15,748 nt of DNA from Oscillospiraceae bacterium (GTDB lineage Bacteria > Bacillota_A > Clostridia > Oscillospirales > Oscillospiraceae), in assembly GCA_017455225.1 (NCBI GenBank), contig JAFTBL010000027.1, positions 1-15,748 on the forward strand, given 5' to 3'. Position numbers and translations under genes: made by a program. Every line of letters starts with the position of its first letter. Position 1 is the stretch's first letter. Shown here piece after piece: positions 1-5,926 of the stretch. The notes below the pieces were generated by a model, which saw only the letters and a list, made by a program, of their open reading frames with translations, was not told the origin of the DNA and made no database searches.

Positions 1-507
1 CACACCGCCACCGCCAGCACCGTGTTGGGCACCATATAGGTGCCGTTATACAGCAGGGAGTAGAGGGGCGGGGTCATGTTGCCGATGCCCATGAACTCCT
101 CACATGTACTGGGCGTACACCGTGACGCCGCTGATGAAGTGGATCAGGAACCGGGCCAGACACCCGATCAGCGCCGCCAGAGGCAGCAGCTTATACCTGC
201 GGTACAAAAGCCCCGCCAGCCCCACCGCGGCGTAGGCCACGGAGTAATCGAAGATGATGGATACCCAGCTGACGCTGCCGTGGCTGCCGATGAAATACTT
301 CAGCGTGCCGAAGGCCAGGCCCGCCAGCACGCCCCAGCCGCAGCCCCAGCGCACGGCGAACACGATCAGCGGAATCATCACCAGATCGATGGAGCCGCCG
401 AAGCCGCCGAAGGTGAGCCCGATGGGGATCTTCAGATAGCTCAGCGCCAGCGCCAGCGCGATACAAACGCCGCCCTCCGCCAGCATCAACGTTTTTCTGT
501 CCTTCAT
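1..507 (-). pseudogene. thiT: Thiamine ECF transporter S-component ThiT, apparent frameshift, 3' end beyond the window
   Basis: ThiT is the membrane subunit that binds thiamine and docks on the shared EcfA1-EcfA2-EcfT module. The start is the ATG at 507-505, with an AAGGA ribosome binding site about 9 bases upstream. The first frame gives 135 residues of hydrophobic helices typical of ThiT, including a FGGFGGSIDL-type segment and the IHFISGV segment that carries the conserved His. It then hits TGA at 102-100. From base 101 downward another frame continues the family sequence (EEFMGIGNM, then LYSLLYNGTYM) to the window edge. A single base separates the two frames where a whole codon is expected, which implies 2 missing bases or 1 extra. 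The lost part holds the YSxxxNG motif, whose Tyr and Asn contribute to thiamine binding in characterised ThiT. The TPP riboswitch upstream supports the identity. The break is either a real mutation or an assembly error. Confidence 0.85.
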
Positions 508-525
508 GTTGCAACATCCTTTCCC

Positions 526-569
526 AAAAAAAATCCCGCATGGCGGGCCATACGGGCGCAGCCATGCGG
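526..569 (-). terminator. Intrinsic terminator of the thiT leader (riboswitch expression platform)
   Basis: A perfect 9-bp inverted repeat (CCGCATGGC at 536-544 and GCCATGCGG at 561-569) is followed on the minus strand by eight T residues (533-526). It lies between the TPP aptamer and the thiT ribosome binding site. The layout is that of transcription attenuation: ligand-bound aptamer would favour termination before thiT. I did not identify a convincing antiterminator pairing by eye. Confidence 0.85.
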
Positions 570-585
570 AAAACACGCGTGTCCA

Positions 586-677
586 CATTCCTACGCCGGC
601 ATTACCCGGATCAGGTTCGAGGGTCGCAGCGGCTCTACGCTGCGTCTCAGCCGGCTTGCGCCAGCGCCCCTTGGATC
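586..677 (-). promoter_or_regulatory. TPP (thiamine pyrophosphate) riboswitch aptamer
   Basis: Read on the minus strand, the region contains the THI-box landmarks in order: AGGGGCGC at the 5' side (about 671-664), CTGAGA at 650-645, a P3-like stem (GCAGCG with CGCTGC), ACCC at 624-621, and the conserved block CCTGATCCGGGTAATGCCGG ending in GTAGGAA at about 593-587. This is the TPP-sensing aptamer that controls thiamine synthesis and uptake genes. Its position between a consensus promoter and a terminator upstream of thiT indicates shut-off of thiamine uptake when TPP is plentiful. Confidence 0.95.
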
Positions 678-683
678 GTGCCG

Positions 684-712
684 ATTATAGCACTGCCACC
701 GCGCCCTGTCAA
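684..712 (-). promoter_or_regulatory. Housekeeping promoter of thiT
   Basis: On the minus strand TTGACA (712-707) and TATAAT (689-684) match the sigma-A consensus exactly, with a 17-base spacer. TGC just before the -10 box adds an extended -10 element. Transcription would start at about 677-676, directly at the first bases of the riboswitch. The promoter is very strong by sequence, so control probably rests on the riboswitch. Confidence 0.92.
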
Positions 713-937
713 GGCGGCGGCTGTCACTTTTTGCACAAACCGGGATTTTTGTGTTGCATTCGGCATTGGATTTCGGTACGCTGTATTTGAAACTGTATTT
801 GCAGTTGCGGTTTTCGGCGACGCAGAAAAACCGGAAAAGGGCATGGGAAATCATTCGACAAACATTTTCAGCTGAATAAGGAAAGACTGCACATTGCGGA
901 GGAGATCGGCCGTCCGCTGAGGGCTGAAAAAGTGCAA
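713..937. other. Intergenic region without a recognisable gene
   Basis: This stretch lies between the thiT promoter and the terminator of the small basic protein and is visibly richer in A and T than its surroundings. Short reading frames here have no convincing ribosome binding site and no family resemblance. The only structure noticed is a short tandem repeat of CTGTATTTG at about 780-800 with a 12-base period. Confidence 0.5.
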
Positions 938-974
938 GAAAACTCCCGCGGACGCTTCATCCGCGGGAGTTTTC
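938..974 (-). terminator. Strong intrinsic terminator overlapping the end of the small basic protein gene
   Basis: A perfect 15-bp inverted repeat (938-952 and 960-974) encloses a 7-base loop. The outer A and T runs give a T-rich tail on both strands, so it may work in both directions. The TGA stop codon of the minus-strand gene (959-957) lies in the loop, so its last codons form the 5' arm of the hairpin. Confidence 0.85.
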
Positions 975-1277
975 TTCGTCATATTCGTCGTTCTCTTTCG
1001 GCTTTTTGCACCAGAAGTGCCACCGGGGCGCCGGAGGCAGCGCCTCGGCCCTGGCATTGGCCAGCAGCGCCTTGCGGTGCACGCCCAGCATGAACCCACC
1101 GCCCAGCAGCAGAAGATCGGCGCCGATCCGGACGGCGACCTTGCGGCGGCGCCGGCGCGCCCTGCGCTCCAGTTTCTTTTTCTCGTGGGTGGCCACCGCA
1201 TGTACGGCGGCGCCGGCCGCACCCTTCACCGCGCCGCTCAGCTCGCTGCGAAGGGCGGCCTTGGCTTCGTCGGTCAT
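957..1277 (-). CDS. Small basic, membrane-associated-looking protein of unknown function
   Basis: I do not recognise the family. The product is 106 residues from the ATG at 1277. This start has AAGGAG 9 bases upstream, whereas the ATG four codons earlier would touch the Shine-Dalgarno directly. Residues about 1-30 are alanine-rich and probably helical. Next comes a very basic stretch (KKKLERRARRRRRK), then a hydrophobic segment (GADLLLLGGGFMLG) long enough for one short membrane span, and a polar tail ending in an acidic DEYDEENS patch. The positive stretch before the span suggests an N-in orientation with the C-terminus outside (inference). It is transcribed alone, divergently from the acyltransferase cassette, and ends in a strong terminator. 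Confidence 0.65.
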   Translation of the reverse strand: MTDEAKAALRSELSGAVKGAAGAAVHAVATHEKKKLERRARRRRRKVAVRIGADLLLLGGGFMLGVHRKALLANARAEALPPAPRWHFWCKKPKENDEYDEENSRG

Positions 1278-1311
1278 TTGTCGCATCTCCTTTTCAAATG
1301 TATTTTATTGC

Positions 1312-1320
1312 ATTGTACCA
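1312..1320 (-). promoter_or_regulatory. Probable extended -10 promoter of the small basic protein gene
   Basis: On the minus strand TGGTACAAT forms an extended -10 element (TGn plus TACAAT), about 35 bases before the start codon. The best -35 match at 17-base spacing (TGGCAT, 1340-1335) is poor, so recognition would rest on the extended -10. Confidence 0.5.
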
Positions 1321-1370
1321 CAAAGTGCGGCAAAATGCCAGCGCCGTCTGCGTTTTTTTCCCGCGCCGCG

Positions 1371-1400
1371 TTGACCGGGCGGGGCATCCGGGTATATAAT
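1371..1400 (+). promoter_or_regulatory. Promoter of the acyltransferase-to-rqcH operon
   Basis: TTGACC (1371-1376) and TATAAT (1395-1400) are separated by 18 bases. They lie about 45 bases before the first start codon at 1444. This is the only strong promoter I see for the six-gene run ending at 7653. Confidence 0.8.
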
Positions 1401-1443
1401 AGCAGACAGATGCGGCGGCAGGACCCGCCGGGGAAGGAACGAT

Positions 1444-2712
1444 ATGCAGAAGAACTGGTACAGACTGGATACGGCGGCGCTGATCTTTCCCGCCACGGCC
1501 CGGCGGGACTGGTGCAATGCCTTTCGCTTTTCCGCCACGCTGACCGAGCCGGTGGACCCGGCCACGCTGCAGCAGGCGGTGGACGAGCTGGCGCCCCGGT
1601 TCCCCTCGTTTTTCGTCACACTGCACCGGGGCATGTTCTGGTACTATCTGGAGCGCAGCCGCCGCCGGGTGGAGGTGCGGCCGGATTACGCCTATCCGCT
1701 GACGTTTATGAGCAGCCGCGAATTGCGCAAAAGCTGTCTGCGGGTGCTGTACTATAAAAACCGCATTGCCGTGGAGTTTTTCCACGCTCTGACCGACGGG
1801 CACGGCGGCAGCGTGTTTCTCTCTTCGCTGACAGCCCGGTATCTGGAGCTGCGCCACGGCATCGACATCCCCAAGGGGGAGCTGGTGCGCGACCTGACCC
1901 AGCCCCCCGTACCGGAGGAGCTGGAGGACAGCTTCTTTCGCCACAGTGCCCCGGTGGCCGCCCGGCGGAACGCGGAGCCGTCCTACCGGCTCCACGGCAC
2001 CAAGGAGCGAGACGGCTTTCGCCATCTGACCACGGGCGTGGTGGATACGGAGCAGCTGCATCAGACCGCCCGGCGTTACGGCGTGTCGGTCACGGCGTTT
2101 CTGGCGGCGGTGATGGCCCGGTGCGTACTGGATATGCAGGCGCAGGAGCGGCCTGTGCGACGCCGCCGCCCGGTGAAAATCACCATCCCTGTGGATCTGC
2201 GGCGGCTCTATGGCAGCCGCACACTGCGAAACTTTGTGCTGGTGCTGGATCTGGGAGTGGATCCCCGGTTCGGCGAGTACGATCTGCGCCAGCTGTGCTC
2301 ATCCATCTACCATCAGCTCCACGCCCAGGCCACGCCCCAGAACATGGCGGGCATGATCGCCGCCAACGTCCTGCCCCAGAAGGTCACGGCGCTGCGCCTT
2401 GCGCCTGTGTTCATCAAGGATCTGGTGATGAACGCGGTGTACCGCCGCAGCGGGGAGCGGGCGGGCTGCCTGAACGTGTCCAATCTGGGAGAACTGCCGC
2501 TGCCGGAAAGTATGGCGCAATGGGTGCGTCGGATGGAGTTCATCATCGGCCCCCAGCGCAGCTATCCCAATAACTGCTCCGTGGTCAGCTGCGGAGGCAA
2601 GACGTATATCAACATGATCCGCAATATCCGGGAATCGGAGCTGGAGCGCCGGTTTTTCTCACTGCTGGTGGAGCTGGGTCTTGCGGTGGACGTGGAGAGC
2701 AACAGGAGATAG
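1444..2712 (+). CDS. Acyltransferase of the condensation / alcohol acetyltransferase fold
   Basis: The 422-residue protein starts at an ATG with AAGGA 5 bases upstream. It carries the HxxxDG active-site motif of the chloramphenicol acetyltransferase/condensation superfamily as HALTDG (residues 114-119), where His is the general base for acyl transfer to a hydroxyl or amine. It also has a C-terminal SNLG motif (346-349), shared with PapA-like and alcohol O-acetyltransferases. The length fits a single two-lobed domain with no carrier domain, so it is more likely a stand-alone ester- or amide-forming enzyme than part of a peptide synthetase. No signal peptide or clear membrane span is visible. 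Two bases separate it from the zinc-ribbon membrane protein, with which it should be co-translated. Acyl donor and acceptor cannot be read from the sequence; a lipid or envelope acceptor is inferred from the neighbours. Confidence 0.8.
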   Translation: MQKNWYRLDTAALIFPATARRDWCNAFRFSATLTEPVDPATLQQAVDELAPRFPSFFVTLHRGMFWYYLERSRRRVEVRPDYAYPLTFMSSRELRKSCLRVLYYKNRIAVEFFHALTDGHGGSVFLSSLTARYLELRHGIDIPKGELVRDLTQPPVPEELEDSFFRHSAPVAARRNAEPSYRLHGTKERDGFRHLTTGVVDTEQLHQTARRYGVSVTAFLAAVMARCVLDMQAQERPVRRRRPVKITIPVDLRRLYGSRTLRNFVLVLDLGVDPRFGEYDLRQLCSSIYHQLHAQATPQNMAGMIAANVLPQKVTALRLAPVFIKDLVMNAVYRRSGERAGCLNVSNLGELPLPESMAQWVRRMEFIIGPQRSYPNNCSVVSCGGKTYINMIRNIRESELERRFFSLLVELGLAVDVESNRR

Positions 2713-2714
2713 CC

Positions 2715-3401
2715 ATGTATTGTGTCAAATGCGGTGTGAGATTGCAGGACGGCGTGGGGGAATGCCCCCTGTGCCATACTGCCGTGTGGATGCCGGAGGA
2801 AACTCTGGCGGAGAAGAATTACCCGGACACCCTGCCCCAATACCACCGGGAGACCAATTTGCCCTACGCGGTGGCGATGACCATTTTGAGTGTGCTGGTG
2901 TCGGGCGTGATCCTGGCGGTGTGCTTCAAGCTCTACGGCGCGCTGCGCTGGGGCGGCTACGCCATCGGCGGCGTGGGACTGTTCTACGTGGCGGCGGTGC
3001 TGCCGGCGTGGTTCCGCCGCCCCATGGGGGAGATTTTCGTGCCGGCGGATCATGTGGCGCTGGCGCTGTATGCGCTGTATGTCTGCCTTGCCACCTCCGG
3101 GCACTGGTTTTTGAGCTTCGCCTTTCCCGTCATCGGCATCAGCTGCCTGCTGTCCACGGGAATGATCTGCCTGCTCAAATACGTGCGCCGGGGCCGGATC
3201 TTTATCTTCGGCGGCTTCCTCATCCTGATGGGCGGATGCACCATGCTGGTGGAGTTTTTTGAGCACATTACCTTCGGCACCCAGATGTTCCGCTGGAGCC
3301 TCTATTCCATCTCCGGCTTTGCGGCCGTGGGCCTTTTCCTGCTGGCGGCGAGTACCGTCCGCCCGCTGCGCCGGGCGCTGGAAAAGCGATTTTTCTTTTG
3401 A
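2715..3401 (+). CDS. Zinc-ribbon, multi-spanning membrane protein (DUF6320-like)
   Basis: The 228-residue protein begins with a short zinc-ribbon (Cys3, Cys6, Cys17, Cys20: CxxC-x10-CxxC). About six hydrophobic segments follow (roughly residues 51-73, 80-99, 112-130, 131-155, 161-181, 195-214), then a short basic tail. AGGAG lies 6 bases before the ATG. I associate this layout, a CxxC knuckle plus a six-helix membrane domain beside an acyltransferase and an esterase, with the uncharacterised family DUF6320; that family name is from memory. It probably works at the membrane with its two neighbours, perhaps as anchor, sensor or transporter for the acylated product, but no biochemical role can be assigned from sequence. 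Confidence 0.75.
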   Translation: MYCVKCGVRLQDGVGECPLCHTAVWMPEETLAEKNYPDTLPQYHRETNLPYAVAMTILSVLVSGVILAVCFKLYGALRWGGYAIGGVGLFYVAAVLPAWFRRPMGEIFVPADHVALALYALYVCLATSGHWFLSFAFPVIGISCLLSTGMICLLKYVRRGRIFIFGGFLILMGGCTMLVEFFEHITFGTQMFRWSLYSISGFAAVGLFLLAASTVRPLRRALEKRFFF

Positions 3402-3409
3402 ACGCGCCT

Positions 3410-4261
3410 ATGAAAAAGCATCTGTTCATCACGGAAAGGCGCACGATCCCCGTAGGGGAGCATACCGTTCGGCTGCTGATCCTGCGCCCGCTGGACCGGC
3501 GGGAGGAGCCGGTGCCTGGCGTGCTGTGGATCCATGGCGGCGGCTATCAGTCCGGCTCAGCCAAGGATGTTTTTGCTACCCGCGCCCTGTCGCTGGTGGT
3601 AAAGTTCGGCGCCGTGCTGGTGGCGCCGAATTATCGCCTGTCGAAAAAATACCCCTATCCCGCCGCGCTGCACGACTGCTACGCCGCGCTCCTGTATCTC
3701 AAAAACCACGCTGCCGAGCTGGGCGTGCGCAGCGATCAGATCATGGTGGGCGGAGAGAGCGCCGGCGGCGGCATGGCGGCGGCGCTTTGTCTGCTGGCTC
3801 GCGACCGGGGCACGGTGAACGTGGCCTTTCAGATGCCGCTCTATCCCATGCTGGACGACCGGGATACCCCGTCCTCCCGGGATAACCACGCCCCCAACTG
3901 GAACACCAAACGCAACCGCAAGGCGTGGAAGCGGTATCTGCGCAGCGCCTACGGCACCGACATTGTGTCCTGCTATGCCGCGCCCGCCCGGTGTACCGAT
4001 CTGAGCGGTCTGCCGCCCTGCTACACCTTCGTGGGCGATATCGAGCCGTTCTACTGTGAAACGGTGGACTACGTGCGCCGTCTGCAGGAGGCGGGGGTGG
4101 AGGCCGCGGTGGACGTTTATCCCGACTGGTTCCACGCCTACGACCTGTTTTTCCCCGCCAAGAAGGTGGTGCGGGACGCCATCGCCAGATTTGAGGAGCA
4201 TTACGAATATGCTGCGGCGCACTATTTCGCGCCCCAGAAGGAGCCGCCCCGGGCGGAGTAA
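3410..4261 (+). CDS. Alpha/beta hydrolase, HSL-type esterase/acetylhydrolase
   Basis: This 283-residue protein probably hydrolyses a carboxyl ester. It has the oxyanion-hole motif HGGGY (residues 42-46) and the nucleophile elbow GESAGG with Ser117, both typical of the hormone-sensitive-lipase group. The C-terminal His is likely His242 in WFHAYD. Where the family usually has the catalytic Asp (DPL/DPF), this protein reads GDIEPF, so the acid is either Glu212 or the nearby Asp210. No signal peptide is seen. The ATG at 3410 lies 8 bases after the upstream stop and lacks a clear ribosome binding site, so translation is probably coupled. A TTG at 3398 overlapping that stop is the alternative start. 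Its place right after an acyltransferase suggests the two add and remove, or process, the same acyl group (inference). Confidence 0.85.
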   Translation: MKKHLFITERRTIPVGEHTVRLLILRPLDRREEPVPGVLWIHGGGYQSGSAKDVFATRALSLVVKFGAVLVAPNYRLSKKYPYPAALHDCYAALLYLKNHAAELGVRSDQIMVGGESAGGGMAAALCLLARDRGTVNVAFQMPLYPMLDDRDTPSSRDNHAPNWNTKRNRKAWKRYLRSAYGTDIVSCYAAPARCTDLSGLPPCYTFVGDIEPFYCETVDYVRRLQEAGVEAAVDVYPDWFHAYDLFFPAKKVVRDAIARFEEHYEYAAAHYFAPQKEPPRAE

Positions 4262-4272
4262 AGGAGAAGACT

Positions 4273-5508
4273 ATGGATCAGACGCTGCATGCCCATGCCA
4301 TGGAGATCGTCCGGGCATCTGTTGCCGCGGTGCTGCCGGACGCCGCCGTACAGCGTGCGCTGGAGGGGATGGATTTCCCCGGCCGCGTGGTGCTGGTGGC
4401 GGCGGGGAAGGCGGCGTGGCAAATGGCCCGCGCGGCCTGCGACTGCCTGCCGGGGCGCATCGACCGGGGCGTGGTGGTGACGAAATATCACCACGTCATG
4501 GGCGAGCTGCCGGGCGTGACCTGCTATGAGGCGGGCCACCCGGTGCCGGATGATAACTCCTTCCGCGGCACCCGGGCGGCGCTGGCGGCGGTAGAAGGTC
4601 TGACGGAGGAGGATACGGTGCTGTTCCTGCTCTCCGGCGGCGGCAGCGCCCTGTTTGAAGACCCGCTCATCCCCGGGGCGGAGCTGCAGGACGTGACAGG
4701 CCAGCTTCTTGCCAGCGGCGCCGACATCGTGGAGATGAATACCGTCCGCAAACGGCTCTCCGCCGTCAAGGGCGGACGATTTGCCCAGCGCTGCGCCCCG
4801 GCGCGGGTGGAGGCGGTGGTGCTGTCCGACGTGCTGGGCGATCCGCTGGATATGATCGCCTCCGGCCCGGCCTGTCCCGATTCGGCCACCGCAGCGGACG
4901 CACTGCACGTGGCGGAGAAGTATCACCTTGTCCTGTCGGACGAGGCGAAGCGGCTTTTGACGGTGGAAACGCCCAAGGAGCTTACCAATGTACACACCCG
5001 GATCACCGGCAGCGTGCGCCAGCTTTGTGCCGCCGCTGCCGAGGCCTGCCGCCGGCTGGGATACGAGCCGGTGCTGCTGACCGATCAGCTGTGCTGTCAG
5101 GCGAAGGAGGCGGGCAGCTTCCTCGCTTCTGTGCTGAAGACCCACGCCGGGGAGGGAAGCTCGCTGGCGTTTGTGGCAGGCGGTGAAACGGTGGTGCATC
5201 TGACGGGTCACGGCCTGGGCGGACGCAATCAGGAGCTGGCGCTCTCCGCCGCACCGGGGATCGCCGGCATGCCGGGCGCCGCTGTGTTCTCCGTGGGCAG
5301 CGACGGCACCGACGGCCCCACCGACGCCGCCGGCGGCTACGTGGACGGCGACACCTGCGATGCCTTGGCCGCGCTGGGGGTGCGGGTGGACGACGTGCTG
5401 GCGGACAACGACGCCTATCACGCGCTGGAGAAGGTGGGGGGACTGATCGTCACCGGCCCCACCGGCACCAATGTCAACGACGTGGCGGTGGCGCTGCTGC
5501 GCCGATAG
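4273..5508 (+). CDS. Glycerate 2-kinase, MOFRL/DUF4147 family
   Basis: The 411-residue protein matches the family that phosphorylates D-glycerate to 2-phosphoglycerate (class II glycerate kinases, sometimes annotated as hydroxypyruvate reductase TtuD). Visible motifs are AAGKAAW near residue 46 (Lys in the active-site cleft), LSGGGSALFEDP at about 120-131, GGRNQE in the second half, and the C-terminal MOFRL signature SVGSDGTDGPTDAAGG. Length is normal for the family. AAGGAG lies 7 bases before the ATG, and the gap to the preceding hydrolase is 11 bases. It would feed glycerate from serine, glyoxylate or sugar-acid breakdown into lower glycolysis in the cytoplasm. Its link to the acyltransferase cassette is unclear and may only be co-transcription. 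Confidence 0.9.
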   Translation: MDQTLHAHAMEIVRASVAAVLPDAAVQRALEGMDFPGRVVLVAAGKAAWQMARAACDCLPGRIDRGVVVTKYHHVMGELPGVTCYEAGHPVPDDNSFRGTRAALAAVEGLTEEDTVLFLLSGGGSALFEDPLIPGAELQDVTGQLLASGADIVEMNTVRKRLSAVKGGRFAQRCAPARVEAVVLSDVLGDPLDMIASGPACPDSATAADALHVAEKYHLVLSDEAKRLLTVETPKELTNVHTRITGSVRQLCAAAAEACRRLGYEPVLLTDQLCCQAKEAGSFLASVLKTHAGEGSSLAFVAGGETVVHLTGHGLGGRNQELALSAAPGIAGMPGAAVFSVGSDGTDGPTDAAGGYVDGDTCDALAALGVRVDDVLADNDAYHALEKVGGLIVTGPTGTNVNDVAVALLRR

Positions 5509-5518
5509 AGGACGAGCT

Positions 5519-5926
5519 ATGACGGATTATTTTACCACACAACTGAAGCCGGACGAGCTGCAGGCCATCAGCAGCATCGGCCTTGCCCACGTGGGCGATG
5601 CGGTGTATGAGCTGCTGGTGCGCACGTGGCTTTGCCGGCAGGGAAAGGCCACCGGCAGGGGACTGCACCGCGCCACGGTGGAGCTGGTGTGTGCGCCGAA
5701 GCAGGCGGAGCTGTGCCATGCGCTGCAGCCGCTTTTGACGCAGGAGGAGCAGGAGGTGCTGCGCCGGGGGCGCAACGCCAACGTCCATTCCATCCCCCGG
5801 CACGCCAGCCCCGGCGAATACCGGCAGGCCACCGCGCTGGAGGCTCTGTTCGGCTGGCTGTGGCTGCAGGGGCGGCGCCAGCGGCTGTGTGAGCTGTTCG
5901 AGGCCGCCATGGGGGAGGTGGAGTGA
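5519..5926 (+). CDS. mrnC: Mini-ribonuclease III
   Basis: This is a 135-residue RNase III catalytic domain without a double-stranded-RNA-binding domain. In Bacillus subtilis, Mini-III trims the ends of the 23S rRNA precursor. The signature LAHVGDAVYELLVR at residues 22-35 holds the catalytic Asp (Asp27) and Glu31. RNANVHSIPRHASPGEYR in the middle and ALEALFGWLWL near the C-terminus are also typical, the latter carrying the second acidic cluster. The start is the ATG at 5519 after GAGGA, 10 bases beyond the preceding stop. Its stop overlaps the rqcH start by one base (TGATG), so the two are translationally coupled. Confidence 0.93.
   Translation: MTDYFTTQLKPDELQAISSIGLAHVGDAVYELLVRTWLCRQGKATGRGLHRATVELVCAPKQAELCHALQPLLTQEEQEVLRRGRNANVHSIPRHASPGEYRQATALEALFGWLWLQGRRQRLCELFEAAMGEVE

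Noticed and set aside
97..108. Programmed +1 frameshifting in thiT, by analogy with prfB (ATG TGA G read as ATG then GAG)
   Set aside because: The geometry (skipping the T of a TGA) resembles prfB, but re-pairing from AUG to UGU would be poor and no internal Shine-Dalgarno stimulator stands out. A mutation or sequence error is simpler.
780..800. Tandem CTGTATTTG repeat as a repeat element
   Set aside because: Only two 9-base copies in an AT-rich spacer; too little to support a functional repeat.
591..854. Short minus-strand frames covering the riboswitch and its promoter
   Set aside because: They overlap a well-supported promoter and aptamer, lack ribosome binding sites and look like no family.
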